Shown here: in pieces, positions 53,016 to 63,636 of the stretch
Layout of the letters: each line of letters opens with the position of its first letter
Numbering within the stretch: position 1 is the first letter of the stretch
Assembly (NCBI GenBank): GCA_947259925.1
Contig: CAMYOG010000006.1
Location: 156,777-220,776, forward strand
Direction of reading: 5' to 3'
From: Thermoanaerobaculia bacterium
Lineage (GTDB): Bacteria > Acidobacteriota > Thermoanaerobaculia > Multivoradales > JAHEKO01
Length of the DNA stretch: 64,000 nucleotides
Translations under genes and position numbers: made by a program
Notes under the pieces: generated by a model
Told to the model about the DNA's origin: nothing
What the model saw: only the letters and a program-made list of their open reading frames with translations
The model's database searches: none

Positions 53016-54485
53016 ATGATCTTCAACACCCCCATCTTCTACTTCTTCTTCGTCGTCTTCCTGCTCTTCTACGGCCTGGTCTTCCTGCGCCGCCGCCCGA
53101 AGGTCTACCTGATCGTGGTCGGCAGCCTGATCTTCTACGGCGCCTGGAACTACCGCTTCATACCGCTGCTGGTGTTCAGCGGGGTCGCGGACTACTTCAT
53201 CGCTCAAGCCATCGGTCGGGCAGAGAACCAGGCCGCGAAGAAGCGCTGGGTGACACTGTCGATCGCCATCAACCTGGGCATTCTGGGGCTCTTCAAGTAC
53301 GCGGACTTCGTGCTGCTCTCGGTGGCCGACTTCCTGAGCCTGTTCGGAATCGAGCCCGACCTGCCGACGCTGGCCTGGGTCCTGCCGGTGGGAATCTCCT
53401 TCTACACCTTCCAGAGCCTGAGCTACACCATCGACGTCTACCGCGGCGACATGGAGCCCCGCAAGGGTCTGGTCGAGTTCGTGGCGGCGCTCTCGTTCTT
53501 CCCGCAGCTGGTCGCCGGCCCGATCCTGCGCGCCCGTCAGATCCTGCCGCAGCTGCACGAGCTGCCGATTCCGAGCTGGGAGGAGGCGAAGCGGGGTCTT
53601 CTGCTGATCACGGCGGGCGTGCTCAAGAAGACGATGGCGGATCTCCTCGCCGCTCCCGCAGCCCGGGCGTTCGACTCGGCCGAGCCGGTCAGTCTGCTCG
53701 AGACCTGGATCGGGGTGCTGGCCTTCGCCGGTCAGATCTACGGCGACTTCGCCGGCTACACCGACATGGCGATCGGCCTGGCGCTTCTCCTCGGGTTCAA
53801 GATTCCGCTCAACTTCAACCTCCCCTACTTCGCGGTCTCGCCGGTCGACTTCTGGCGGCGATGGCACATCTCGCTCTCGACCTGGCTGCGCGACTATCTC
53901 TACATCTCACTGGGAGGCAATCGGACCGGCAACCGGTTCCGGAACGTGATGATCACCATGCTCCTGGGCGGCCTCTGGCACGGCGCCGCGTGGACGTTCG
54001 TGGTCTGGGGCTTCTTCCACGGCCTGCTGATCTCGGCCTCGCACCGTCTCGGCAAGATCCGAGGCCTCGCGATCTTCCACGACTCGCCCTCGCGGGGGGT
54101 CCAGCTCTTCAAGTGGGCACTGACCTTCTACCTCGTCCTGGTTGGCTGGGTGCTCTTCCGCGCCCAGAGTCTCGGCGCGGCTGCCGCGATGCTCGGCGTC
54201 ATGCACGGCTTCGGGCCGTCGTTGCCCGCGCCTTCCGACACGGCAGTGACCGTCCTCGGCCTCACCCTGGCCTCGCTGGTACTGATGCACGGAATGGACT
54301 ATCTGGTGCTGCGAGCCGGGCGTGAACGGCAACCGGGGACCGAGGTCGAGCCGAAACCGGGCCGGCTGTGGGCCGTCCTGCGCGGGGCCCGGGCCTGGGG
54401 CTTCTGGATCCTGCTGCTCGTCGGGCAGGCCCTCTGTCTGATCATCGGCAAACCCAGCAATGAGTTCATCTACTTCCAGTTCTAG
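53016..54485 (+). CDS. MBOAT family O-acyltransferase (AlgI-like)
   Basis: A 489-residue polytopic membrane O-acyltransferase, the AlgI/DltB/PatA type that moves acyl groups across the membrane to cell-surface polymers. ATG 53016 opens a hydrophobic N-terminus (IFNTPIFYFFFVVFLLFYGL). The family motifs are FFPQLVAGPI, DFWRRWHISLSTWLRDYLY (H284) and LGGLWHGAAWTF with the active-site histidine H322. The downstream SGNH gene overlaps its last 26 bases, the usual AlgI-AlgJ/X arrangement. Confidence 0.92.
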   Translation: MIFNTPIFYFFFVVFLLFYGLVFLRRRPKVYLIVVGSLIFYGAWNYRFIPLLVFSGVADYFIAQAIGRAENQAAKKRWVTLSIAINLGILGLFKYADFVLLSVADFLSLFGIEPDLPTLAWVLPVGISFYTFQSLSYTIDVYRGDMEPRKGLVEFVAALSFFPQLVAGPILRARQILPQLHELPIPSWEEAKRGLLLITAGVLKKTMADLLAAPAARAFDSAEPVSLLETWIGVLAFAGQIYGDFAGYTDMAIGLALLLGFKIPLNFNLPYFAVSPVDFWRRWHISLSTWLRDYLYISLGGNRTGNRFRNVMITMLLGGLWHGAAWTFVVWGFFHGLLISASHRLGKIRGLAIFHDSPSRGVQLFKWALTFYLVLVGWVLFRAQSLGAAAAMLGVMHGFGPSLPAPSDTAVTVLGLTLASLVLMHGMDYLVLRAGRERQPGTEVEPKPGRLWAVLRGARAWGFWILLLVGQALCLIIGKPSNEFIYFQF

Positions 54486-55782
54486 CGAGCCCGGCAACGC
54501 CGGGCCTCTCCCCACGGCGATGCCGGTCCCGCCCTCTCGAGGGCGACCGATCCGGTCACCGCGGCGGATCTTCCTCAGGATCTTCCTGATCGTCACTCTC
54601 GGCATGGCCGCGTCGCTCGGGCTCGTGCGGATCTACGCGTTGTCGATGGGCGCGAGCGGCTCGGCCTTTCTCGGCCGGGTGCTCGAGGCCCGGGCGGCCC
54701 TGCCGCAGATCCTCGCCGAGGAAGAGGACCTGGTGATGTTCTTCGGCTCCTCGATGACCGAGGCCGGCTTCTCGGCGCGGATCTTCGATCGCGAGCTGGC
54801 CGAGCGCGGCGCCAATGCCAAGTCGTTCAACTTCGGCTTCGGCGGCCTCAATCCGCTCTTCCAGGACTATCTCTCGCGTCGCCTTCGAGAGGCGTTCGAG
54901 GCCGAGGACCGCAAGCTCGAGCTGGCGCTGATCGAGTTCAATCCCTTTCAGGCGACCCGGACCCGCTACGAGCGGGCAGTGCCGGCGATCGACGCCTACG
55001 TCGGCATGTTGGCCAGCCCCGGAGAGCTGCTCGAGATCCTGCTCGAGGATCCCACCCGTGGCATGCGGATCTTGACCATCCACTACCTGCGCGACGACGT
55101 CTCGGCCGAGATGGCGACCTGGTACTTCGGGGAGTTCCTCCGACCACCGGTGCCGGAGAGCGATCTCGAGCAAGACGAGGCGCGGCAGGAGCGCCTGGAC
55201 GAGGTGAGCGACACGCTGAACGCGAAGTTCGAGGAGGAGTATCCGGACTGGGACGGCTCGCAGTGGAACTACGGCTGGCAGGGAGCCGGCACCATCCCCT
55301 CGGAGCGTTCCGAGGAGACCCTCGAGCTGATGCGCGAGTTCTACCAGCTCCTGCGCACCGAGAAGCACATGGCCGACGACCTGCTGTGGCGCGAGTACAG
55401 CGCCGACATCCTGAACCTCGAGTTCGAGGAGGAGCTGGTGGCAGCGTTCATCCGGATGGTCGGCGAGTTCCAGCGCTTCTCGAAGCGCGTCGAAGTGGTG
55501 ATGCTGCCGCGCAATACCGACTGGATCCAGTACTCACCGGAGGCGCGCGCGCGCCTCGACGCCGTCGTGCGCCGGATCCAGGAGGAGACCGGCGTCACGT
55601 TCCGCGATTACCAGGTGATCGAAGAGATCACTCCCGAGATGTTCGGCGACACGACTCATCTGGCCCGCTATCAAGGGGACGTTCCGTTCACGCGCTTCCT
55701 CGCCGAGCGCTATGCGCCGGTCCTGAACGGCGAGCGCATGGCTTCCGCCGAAGCGACCTCCGAGGCTCTGGCCTCCAAGTAG
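54460..55782 (+). CDS. AlgJ/AlgX-like SGNH acyltransferase partner of the MBOAT protein
   Basis: A 440-residue membrane-anchored SGNH-fold protein. One N-terminal helix (about 38-58, IFLRIFLIVTLGMAASLGLV) leads to the nucleophile motif MFFGSSMTEAGF (S97/S98) and a C-terminal Asp/His dyad, D397-T-T-H400. Between them are long charged helices. It overlaps the MBOAT gene by 26 bases, and such pairs O-acetylate exported polysaccharides. The polymer is not identified; no glycan synthesis genes are adjacent. Confidence 0.82.
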   Translation: MSSSTSSSSEPGNAGPLPTAMPVPPSRGRPIRSPRRIFLRIFLIVTLGMAASLGLVRIYALSMGASGSAFLGRVLEARAALPQILAEEEDLVMFFGSSMTEAGFSARIFDRELAERGANAKSFNFGFGGLNPLFQDYLSRRLREAFEAEDRKLELALIEFNPFQATRTRYERAVPAIDAYVGMLASPGELLEILLEDPTRGMRILTIHYLRDDVSAEMATWYFGEFLRPPVPESDLEQDEARQERLDEVSDTLNAKFEEEYPDWDGSQWNYGWQGAGTIPSERSEETLELMREFYQLLRTEKHMADDLLWREYSADILNLEFEEELVAAFIRMVGEFQRFSKRVEVVMLPRNTDWIQYSPEARARLDAVVRRIQEETGVTFRDYQVIEEITPEMFGDTTHLARYQGDVPFTRFLAERYAPVLNGERMASAEATSEALASK

Positions 55783-55961
55783 CGGCGAAGACCGACTCGG
55801 GCGCCGGAAGGCGCCACCCCGGAGAGCACCCTAGAGACCGACCCGGCCCGGAGGCGAAGGGTTGGTAGCGCAAGTTGTCCCGACCTGGAACCAACTGCAC
55901 GCCTGGCTTCTGGATCGCAGCCGGCTACGACAGGCTCTGCCCGCTTGCGGGCGGATGAGGC

Positions 55962-58259
55962 CTAAGCGAGCCTCATTCGACCCAACAGCGCCTGGAAGCC
56001 GGAATGCGAGTGGAGCGGCGTGAACAGAAAAGAACCCTTGACACCGTAGATACCGCTGGCGTGCTCGTCAAAGGCTCGATCGAGGCACTCGACGGCATGG
56101 TCGTGGTCTCCGAGGCCGGTGTGGACGTAGGCCAGGTGATAGGGAGACACGTACTGAGTCTCGGACCTCTCGGTGAGACGGTCGAGGATGTCGAGAGCGT
56201 CCTCTCGCCTCCCCACCTCGGCGTAGGCCTGGCCGAGCTGCGCCAGCATCATCGTGTTGCCGGGAGCGACCTCGACGGCTCGGTTCAGTTCCGCCAGTCC
56301 CTCCTCTTGCCTACCGGTCTTCAAGTACGCCCACCCGAGGGTGGAGTGCGCCATCGGAAACTCCGGCTCGAGGTCGATCACTCGTCGAGCCTCGCGAATC
56401 GCCTCTTCGTAGCGACTCGTCCGCAGGTACTTGGTGGCGAGATCCGAAGAGTTCACGGCGGCGAGCGGATCGAGCTCCTGCGCCCGCTGCATCGCTGTGA
56501 TTGCCTCGTCATGGCGTTCCAACGACGACAGGAGCAGTCCAAGAACCGCGTGACTGTCGGCGGCACCTGGGTTCAGCTCCAAGGCCCGTTGTACCTCGCG
56601 CTCGGCGGCCGCCCAATCGTAATCGGAGACGAGGTGGATCATGCCCAGGGCTGCGTGGGCGTCCCCCAGTGCGGGCTCGATCTCCAATGCGGTGATCGCG
56701 GCCTGCTTGGCCTTGGCGTAGGCCTCACGCGGAGTGAGGACTCCAGAACCGAACCCGAACCCGATCATCACGTAGGCTCGTGCCGTTCCCGCGTGTGCCA
56801 GGGCGTACTCGGGGTCCAGCCGGATCGCTCGACCGTAGAGCTCGAGTCCCCTGCGGATTCCCTCGTCGGTGTAGCGGAAGACGCAATGACGCCCCTCGAG
56901 GTAGAAGCGATAGGCGGCGAGGTTGTCGGTGGGCGGCTTCTCGATGCGAGACTGCAGGTCGGCGGAAAGCTTCGCCTCGAGGGCAGTGGCGATATGGAGC
57001 GCGACGTCGCTCTGGATCGCAAAGATGTCGTCGAGGCTGCGATCGTAGGTCTCCGACCAGAGGGGGCGCTCGGTCTCGGCCTCGACGAGCTGGGCCACGA
57101 TCCGCATCTGCTCACCGGCCCGCCGCACGGTTCCGTCCAGAAGAGCTCCGACGCCCAGTCGCTCCGCGATCTCGCGCAGGCTCGACTCCCTGTCCTTGAA
57201 CCGCATCACCGAGCTTCGGGCGATGACGGTGAGCCCGCCGATCTTCGCGAGTTGCGCGATGACGTCCTCGGTCATCCCGTCCGCGAAGACCTCGTTCTCG
57301 GGATCCGAGCCGATGGTGAGGAAGGGCAGGACGGCCACGGAGCGCAATGCGGATGCGCTCGAGGGGCTGTCGGTCAGCTCGGCGGCGAACCAGTCCTCGA
57401 TTTCCTCGATCGACTGCGGCCGCTCCTCTCGATCCTTCCGCAGACAACGGCGGAGCAGCTGGAGGACGCTTGCGGGAGTCCCAGGAGGTACGGCGCTCCA
57501 ATCCGGCTCTCGCGCCAGGATGTGGGCGAGGACATCGGCGGCGGTCTCGCCGGCGAAGGGGGGACGGCCACCCAGGGCCTCGAGGAGGCAGCACCCGAAG
57601 GCCCAGATGTCGGTGCGTGCGTCTACCGCCTGACCCCGGGCCTGCTCGGGGCTCATGTAGGGCACGGTGCCCATTAAAGCTCCGGCCCTGGTGGCCTCTT
57701 CCGCGAGGGTCAGCGTCCGCGAGGCATCGCCGACTTCCGACTCGGGGAGGATCGCTTTGGCCAGCCCAAAATCGAGGAGCTTTACGCGGCCGTCGCCCGT
57801 GACCTGGATGTTGGAGGGCTTCAGGTCGCGATGGATCACCCCCTTGCCGTGGGCGGCGCCGAGGGCATCCACGATCTGTCGAAAGGCGGACAACGCCTCC
57901 TCCAGCGGCAGCGGACCCTGCTTGATCCTCTTCGCCAGGGTCTCTCCCTCCACCAGCTCCATCACCAGAAGGCGCTCGCCCTCCGACTCTTCCAGACTGT
58001 GGAGGGTCGCGATGTTCGGATGATTCAGCGACGCCAGGAGACGGGCTTCCCGTTCGAAGCGGGCAACACGCTCGGGGGCGAGCTGATGGCTGCTCAGAAG
58101 GACCTTGATCGCCACCTGGCGGCCCAGGGTGAGGTCCTCCGCCCGGAAGACTTCTCCCATGCCTCCGGCACCGAGGGATTCGAGGACCCGGTAGTGCAAC
58201 ACGGTACGGCCGATCCACCCGTGGCGACCTTCCTGCCGCGTTTCCATTGTCCGTACCAT
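55962..58259 (-). CDS. Ser/Thr protein kinase with TolB-like and TPR domains (soluble)
   Basis: A 765-residue Hanks-type kinase. The kinase domain (about 23-290) has GAGGMGEV, K52 (VAIKV), HRDLKPSN (143-150), DFG (163-165) and MSPEQARG. It is followed by a region of the type RSVAVLPFLTIGSDPENEVF ... DGMTEDVIAQLAKI, seen in TolB/adenylate-cyclase-associated proteins, and then about six TPRs ending near the C-terminus. No membrane helix is visible between the kinase and TPR regions, unlike the next paralog. An in-frame ATG four codons downstream is an alternative start. Confidence 0.9.
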   Translation of the reverse strand: MVRTMETRQEGRHGWIGRTVLHYRVLESLGAGGMGEVFRAEDLTLGRQVAIKVLLSSHQLAPERVARFEREARLLASLNHPNIATLHSLEESEGERLLVMELVEGETLAKRIKQGPLPLEEALSAFRQIVDALGAAHGKGVIHRDLKPSNIQVTGDGRVKLLDFGLAKAILPESEVGDASRTLTLAEEATRAGALMGTVPYMSPEQARGQAVDARTDIWAFGCCLLEALGGRPPFAGETAADVLAHILAREPDWSAVPPGTPASVLQLLRRCLRKDREERPQSIEEIEDWFAAELTDSPSSASALRSVAVLPFLTIGSDPENEVFADGMTEDVIAQLAKIGGLTVIARSSVMRFKDRESSLREIAERLGVGALLDGTVRRAGEQMRIVAQLVEAETERPLWSETYDRSLDDIFAIQSDVALHIATALEAKLSADLQSRIEKPPTDNLAAYRFYLEGRHCVFRYTDEGIRRGLELYGRAIRLDPEYALAHAGTARAYVMIGFGFGSGVLTPREAYAKAKQAAITALEIEPALGDAHAALGMIHLVSDYDWAAAEREVQRALELNPGAADSHAVLGLLLSSLERHDEAITAMQRAQELDPLAAVNSSDLATKYLRTSRYEEAIREARRVIDLEPEFPMAHSTLGWAYLKTGRQEEGLAELNRAVEVAPGNTMMLAQLGQAYAEVGRREDALDILDRLTERSETQYVSPYHLAYVHTGLGDHDHAVECLDRAFDEHASGIYGVKGSFLFTPLHSHSGFQALLGRMRLA

Positions 58260-58449
58260 TCTCCTGGAGCACAGCTTCGGTGCTTCGGGCGCCGCAGACT
58301 TCGAGGTCCAGACTCTATCGGACCCACTTGTACGAGCGGTCTAGCGCTGCCTGGGGTTCACCGGCTGCACTGGGAACTCTCTCCTGAGGTGCTACCAGGC
58401 CTTCTTGGGAGGCGGGCGCGTCCAGAAAGCCGGTTCAGGCTCTACTCAC

Positions 58450-61077
58450 TCACCCCGCCAGGTCCATCTTCTCGAGGAACACCGGCCAGCGGGGGTCGTC
58501 ATGGAGGTTCTGGAAGGTCGGGTCGACCTTCAACCAGGTGAGATCGCTCGCGCGCTCGGCATACGCCCGCTCCAGCCATTCGAAGGCGCGGTCGGGCTCA
58601 CCCCGGAAGGCGTACACCGAGGCGATCCCGTAGGACCATTGAAAGGCCTGCGCACCGGAGAGTTGGCCTTCGACGAACTGCGCAAGTGCCGCCTCCGCCT
58701 CTTCCTGCCGGTCCAGGGCATGATAGGCCAGCGCCAACCCATAGAGGCGTTGGGCGGGCCTCGACACCTGTTCCATCTCTTCGAGTGCCGCCTCCGGCTT
58801 GGACTGCGCGAGGTAGACGAGACCCAGGTGGGAGCGCGCCGTTCCGTTATCGGGGCGGAGCTCGAGGGCCTTTTTCAGGGTTGCCTCCGCCTCCTCGAGG
58901 CGGCCAGCCATCCAGAACTGATCGCCGAGCACGCGGTAGCCACCGGCGTCCAGTGGATCGCGCTCCAGCGACCGGCGGACGAGCTCGATCGCCTCGTCGA
59001 AGCGGCCTAGCTTCGTTGCAAGCCTCCCTAATCCGCGCAGCGCCTCGCTGCTCTCCGGGTTGAGCTCCAGCGCCCGCCGAAAGGCCTCTTCGGCCCCCAC
59101 CCAGTCCCAGTCATGTTGCATCCCGATATACGCCAGGCTTACCCAGGCCTGGGGCTCAGCGTTGTCCAGTGTGAGCGCCCGCTGCACCGTCTCCCGTGCC
59201 TTTTCGATGCCCTCCCCTAGGGGGACGTAGCCCAAGGTTGCCTGAATGCTGTGCGCGCTGGCCAGCCAGGCCCAGGCCAGGGCGTAGCCGGAATCGAGCG
59301 CCACGGCTTCACTGAAGTAGCCAAGGGCCTTCTCCAAGTCCTCCCCGCTCCCCCGCTTGAGGAAATACCGTCCCTGGAGGTAGGCCTCGTAGGCCTCGGT
59401 GTTCTCCTGCCTCGCCTGGGGGAGGTCGGCGGCATCGCCCAGCAGCGTGACCTCGAGCGACTCCACGACCGAGCGGGCGATCTCGCCCTGGATCGCGAAG
59501 ATGTCGTCCAGCTCACGGTCGAAGGTGTCGGACCAGAGGTGGAAGCCGTCGGCGGCGCTGACGAGCTGCGCGGTGATTCGGACCCGGTTGCCCGACTTGC
59601 GGACGCTGCCCTCGAGCACGCTAGCGACGTTGAGCTTCTCGGCTATCGTTGCTATATCCACGTCCTTGCCCTTGAACGAGAACGACGAGGTTCGGGCGGC
59701 GACCTTGAGACCCTCGATCTTCGCCAGGACGTTTAGGAGCTCTTCGGCCAGTCCGTCGGAGAAGTACTCCTGGTCCCTGTTCTCGCTCATGTCGGCAAAG
59801 GGCAGGACTGCGATCGAGGTGGGGGCAGTCTCTACCGCGACCGGAGGTCGACCTCGCAGCTCGTCGGTGGTGTCGGCTCCCTTGCCGAGCCAGACTACCG
59901 CCACAAGGGCTAGAGCAAGGGCCGCTGCACCGAGCCCGGCCCAGAGGCGCCGTCGGGAAGCAGCCGAGCGCGGCTCCGCAGACTCGACGGCAGCGGTGGA
60001 GGCTTGCCTGATGTCCCCAAGGGCGTCGCGCAGCTCGAGCGCCGATTGGAAGCGCTCGGCCGGGTCCTTGGCCAGACAGCGGCCGATGGTCTCGACCAGC
60101 GGCACCGGCAGATCGGATCTCACCTGGCCGATCGGCGACGGCTCGTCCTGAAGGATCGCCGACATGACCTGGGTGAAGCTGGCCCCTGCGAACGGCCGGC
60201 TGCCGGTGGCCATCTCGTAGAGGATCGAGCCGAGCGAGAAGATGTCGCTGCGGTGGTCGCAAGCGCGGCCGGCGACCTGCTCGGGCGCCATGTAGGGCGC
60301 GGTGCCCAGGACCGCGCCGTGAGTGGTCAGAGCGAGCGAGGTCTCGAGCTGGGAATCGTCGGTCAGCCGCTCGGCCTTGGCGAGACCGAAGTCAAGGATG
60401 CGAAGTCGGCCCTCGGTGTCGACGATGACGTTGGCGGGCTTGAGGTCCCGGTGGATGATCCCTGCTTCATGCGCCGCTCTGACTCCTTCGGCAAGCTGAA
60501 TTGCGCGGTCCAGGAGCTCCTGGGCCGCGAGACCGCCCTCAGGAATTGCCCGACTGAGCGGCTCGCCCTGGACCAGCTCCATGGTGAGGAAGTGGATCGG
60601 GCGCCTCTCGCCGCTCGCGTCGACGTGCTCGGTCTCGCGCACCGAGTGGATGGTGACGATGTTGGGGTGGTTGAGCGCGGCGACCGCTCGCGCCTCGCGC
60701 TGGAAGCGGCCGAGCCGCTCCGGGTCCTGGTCGAACTCGCCCGGCAGCACCTTGAGCGCCACCTTGCGCCGCAGCTCGGGATCCTCGGCTTCGTAGACCG
60801 CGCCCATGCCGCCCCGGCCGAGGAGATGGAGGATCCTGTAGCGGTCGAGGGTGGTGCCGACGAGAGGGTCGTCGGTGGCGCTCGGAGCCGTAGCGGGCGA
60901 GGCGTCCACGGTCCGAGTGCTCTCCCGGTCGCTCGCGATCAGGAGCGATTCGAGCTCCTGGCGGAGCTCGTCGTCGTCGCCGCAGGCTTCCTTCAAGAAC
61001 CGCTCGCGCTCCTCGGGCGGCCGTTTGCTGGCGGCCAGGAAGAGCTCTCTGACGCGAACCTGCCAGTCAGATGTCAT
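58450..61077 (-). CDS. Ser/Thr protein kinase with TM segment, TolB-like and TPR domains
   Basis: An 875-residue membrane-bound paralog of the previous kinase. An N-terminal 75-residue helical leader ([20 protein letters not shown]) precedes the kinase domain (about 80-350: [14 protein letters not shown]109, HRDLKPAN 209-216, DFG 229-231). A membrane helix (about 378-398) separates it from an extracytoplasmic TolB-like segment ([20 protein letters not shown]) and about seven TPRs. ATG 61077 was chosen because a longer frame upstream lacks homology. The TPR part would face outside and could sense ligand or envelope state. Confidence 0.9.
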   Translation of the reverse strand: MTSDWQVRVRELFLAASKRPPEERERFLKEACGDDDELRQELESLLIASDRESTRTVDASPATAPSATDDPLVGTTLDRYRILHLLGRGGMGAVYEAEDPELRRKVALKVLPGEFDQDPERLGRFQREARAVAALNHPNIVTIHSVRETEHVDASGERRPIHFLTMELVQGEPLSRAIPEGGLAAQELLDRAIQLAEGVRAAHEAGIIHRDLKPANVIVDTEGRLRILDFGLAKAERLTDDSQLETSLALTTHGAVLGTAPYMAPEQVAGRACDHRSDIFSLGSILYEMATGSRPFAGASFTQVMSAILQDEPSPIGQVRSDLPVPLVETIGRCLAKDPAERFQSALELRDALGDIRQASTAAVESAEPRSAASRRRLWAGLGAAALALALVAVVWLGKGADTTDELRGRPPVAVETAPTSIAVLPFADMSENRDQEYFSDGLAEELLNVLAKIEGLKVAARTSSFSFKGKDVDIATIAEKLNVASVLEGSVRKSGNRVRITAQLVSAADGFHLWSDTFDRELDDIFAIQGEIARSVVESLEVTLLGDAADLPQARQENTEAYEAYLQGRYFLKRGSGEDLEKALGYFSEAVALDSGYALAWAWLASAHSIQATLGYVPLGEGIEKARETVQRALTLDNAEPQAWVSLAYIGMQHDWDWVGAEEAFRRALELNPESSEALRGLGRLATKLGRFDEAIELVRRSLERDPLDAGGYRVLGDQFWMAGRLEEAEATLKKALELRPDNGTARSHLGLVYLAQSKPEAALEEMEQVSRPAQRLYGLALAYHALDRQEEAEAALAQFVEGQLSGAQAFQWSYGIASVYAFRGEPDRAFEWLERAYAERASDLTWLKVDPTFQNLHDDPRWPVFLEKMDLAG

Positions 61078-61115
61078 TTGCCGACCTTGGTGAGGATATC
61101 GGAGTGCGGAACAGG

Positions 61116-63302
61116 CTACGACTCTCGCTCCCCGTCCATCTTCAGATGAATGCTCGATTTCATCAGGTCCTCCACGATCTCTTCGCGGGGGCGCTGCGGC
61201 AGGTCCTGAATCGGTTCCTTGGTCAGGAAGGGCCACAGAGGCGTACGGACGTCGGGAGGTAAAACGCTGTCGAGATACTCGAGGGCGGTGCCACGCAGGT
61301 GGGCGTCACCTGTTTCGAGGCCGCGAAACGCGATCTGGAGCGGCTTGCGCGGGAGAGCCAGCGCGAGCAGGTGAAAGATGTGCGCGAGCCGTTTCTGCGC
61401 TCGCTTGCGAACGAGCTTTTCGAACCTGGCCGCTTCCTCACTGTGCGTGCCCTGTGGATCGGCGAGTTGTTGGTTGCCCTCGAGCACACGACGGGCGCGC
61501 CGCACTTCGTCGAGGACCAGGCCAAAGACGTCCTTGCTCACGAGACCGAGCTCGACGTTCCGGCTGTGCAGCCGTTGGAGGGCCCGGCCGCAGCGATAGC
61601 GGACGGCGAGCTTGCGATCGCCGAGGCCGGCGATGAGGACCGCCGCCGAGCGCTCCGCGCCGCGAGAGAGGAGGCTCGGGATACGTCGCCGCAGAACCAG
61701 GTCGGCGTCGACGTTGGTGAGAACGTCTCCGAGCTGTCCAGCGATCCGCTCCACGGACGGCAGGAGCGCCTGCCGTGCGGCGTGGGCCAGCTTGTCTTCG
61801 CTGAGCAACGGTATGACCTGCGGCACCAGCGCGGCGTCGAGCGGCTCGCGCTCGAGTACTGTCCGAATGCGCTGTCGATCACCGGAGCGAAGGTCCAGAA
61901 ACGCCCGCTCGAGCTCGTCGCGGACCGGCTCCTCGGTGGGGGCGTCTTCGGCCACGTCCGCTCGCCGGAGCGCCTCGAACTCTTCCTTCGAGAGGATGGT
62001 GCTCATCCCGCCCGAGACGCTCAGGAGAAGTGACTCGACTTGCACCGACTGGGCGGCGGTCGCGGCGGCGGCCTTCTGTCCCTTGTCGAGGAGCCGTGCT
62101 TCGAGCGCCTCGACGTAGCCGGCGTGCAAGCGTCGGCAGAGCCAGAGAGCGATCCCCCCCAGCGCCGCGGCGAGCGCGAGAATCGCCGACCGGGCGACGA
62201 CCGGTCCGAGGAAGAGGAGTCCCTTGGCCGCGACGCCGCCGGCGACATCCCCGAGCCGCTCCCAGAGGACGTCGATCGCGGTCTTGGTGGCGCGCTTGTC
62301 GCGCGGCGCGACCGGCGAGTAGAAGAGCTCGTAGCCCGAGCGAAACAGAGAGCTTCGGAACGTGGCCTCGGCACCGCGGGCCGCGAGCGCGCTCCACAGC
62401 CCGGGCACAAACAGCATTCCGACGCTGCCCACGACGACGCTCGCCGGCAGGGTCGCGGCGGTGCCGGCGAGGCCGAGTTTTTCGAGAGCGCGTCGGCTGA
62501 GAGCGCTCTGGACGATCAGCGTGGTGATGCCGATCGCGGTGTAGTACAGCGCGAAGAAGCGCATCATGGATTCACCCTGGGCGAGCGACGTCGCCACCTC
62601 GGCCTTGAAGGCAAAATCGATGAGTGCCGCGCTCACGGCGCCCACGAACACCAGCGAGGCCAGATGCCGCAAGTAGGGAAGGCGCTTCATCACCTGAAGA
62701 CCCTCTCGGATGCCGGCGTCGGCGTCGGAGGCAGTAGCTCGCCGGCCCGCGGGGGTGCGTAGAGGAAGAATCAGGACGCCGCACAGGAGGTGGAAGGCGG
62801 CGAGCAGGGGAAACGCGGCGGTGACCGAAAGTGTCGCACCGACGCGTTCCACCAGGAGACCTCCGAGCACGGCGCCGGCGCTCGCGCCGGTCGCGATCTG
62901 TCCCATCTTCTGGCGCGCCGTGTGCGGGTCGAAATAGTCGGTCACCAGCGACCAGAAGCCCGAGATCAAGACCGAGCCGAACACCGCGATGTGGAGATAG
63001 AGCGCAACCGCCGCCAAGTCGGGCCGGACCATCGCGAGCGCCCACTCGCCGAGGAGAAGGGCCGCGCTGGCGGGGAACCCACGGGTGACGAGCCAGGAAG
63101 CAGGTCGTCCCATCACGCCGCGCACGACGGCGATCGAGACCAGCGCGGACACCACCATCATCGTCGGCAGCGAGGCCACGTCGAACTGCGAGAGAAAGAA
63201 GGCGTCGCGGACGGCCTTGCCGCCGATCTGCTGGGCGATCATCGCGCCCGCCACCAGTGTCGCGGCTAGGACTGAGCGCTCGGCACCGGAGTCGGACGCC
63301 AC
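61116..63302 (-). CDS. NTT/Npt-like nucleotide transporter domain with C-terminal HEAT repeats
   Basis: A 728-residue membrane protein. The N-terminal 400 residues have about 11-12 hydrophobic helices and resemble Npt1/Npt2-type ATP/ADP translocases (IGGKAVRDAFFLSQF; FWSLVTDYFDPHTARQKMG). The region FRSSLFRSGYELFYSPVAPRDKR is typical of this group. From about 430 on, the sequence is a soluble alpha-helical solenoid with HEAT-like repeats (LVPQVIPLLSEDKLAHAARQ; AVRYRCGRALQRLHS). Similar fusions occur in free-living bacteria, where the substrate is unknown. It lies immediately upstream of the kinase gene (38 bases), likely in the same transcript. Confidence 0.8.
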   Translation of the reverse strand: MASDSGAERSVLAATLVAGAMIAQQIGGKAVRDAFFLSQFDVASLPTMMVVSALVSIAVVRGVMGRPASWLVTRGFPASAALLLGEWALAMVRPDLAAVALYLHIAVFGSVLISGFWSLVTDYFDPHTARQKMGQIATGASAGAVLGGLLVERVGATLSVTAAFPLLAAFHLLCGVLILPLRTPAGRRATASDADAGIREGLQVMKRLPYLRHLASLVFVGAVSAALIDFAFKAEVATSLAQGESMMRFFALYYTAIGITTLIVQSALSRRALEKLGLAGTAATLPASVVVGSVGMLFVPGLWSALAARGAEATFRSSLFRSGYELFYSPVAPRDKRATKTAIDVLWERLGDVAGGVAAKGLLFLGPVVARSAILALAAALGGIALWLCRRLHAGYVEALEARLLDKGQKAAAATAAQSVQVESLLLSVSGGMSTILSKEEFEALRRADVAEDAPTEEPVRDELERAFLDLRSGDRQRIRTVLEREPLDAALVPQVIPLLSEDKLAHAARQALLPSVERIAGQLGDVLTNVDADLVLRRRIPSLLSRGAERSAAVLIAGLGDRKLAVRYRCGRALQRLHSRNVELGLVSKDVFGLVLDEVRRARRVLEGNQQLADPQGTHSEEAARFEKLVRKRAQKRLAHIFHLLALALPRKPLQIAFRGLETGDAHLRGTALEYLDSVLPPDVRTPLWPFLTKEPIQDLPQRPREEIVEDLMKSSIHLKMDGERES

Positions 63303-63636
63303 CAGCCGCTCAGGCCGCCCGGCTCGTGATTCGTGCCGTTCGTTGTTGTTGATCTCTCACGTAATGTGAAACGCAAGGGTACCTAAGGGCGGGAGCGGGG
63401 GTCAAACCCGGGCGTCATGTGTCGGGGACACCATGCCTTGCGCTCCCCCGGACTGGTTTGGCTAGGTGATGGCCCCGGGGACGCGCCGCACACTCGGTTA
63501 CGCCACTGGGATGGACCGTCGTTGAGTCAGGACCGAAGATCTGGTAGCCACTCCGGTCCGAGTTGGAACCAACGTGAGGGATTTGCAGCCGAGGAGCACG
63601 TCGACTGCAGCATTTCTCGATCGAGCAGCCGTCGAT
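63303..63636. other. Intergenic region without recognisable gene
   Basis: A 334-base gap between the divergent transporter gene and the repeat copy. No plausible frame or RNA is visible. Possible promoters for both divergent units would lie here; I could not pick out a convincing -35/-10 pair. Confidence 0.4.
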
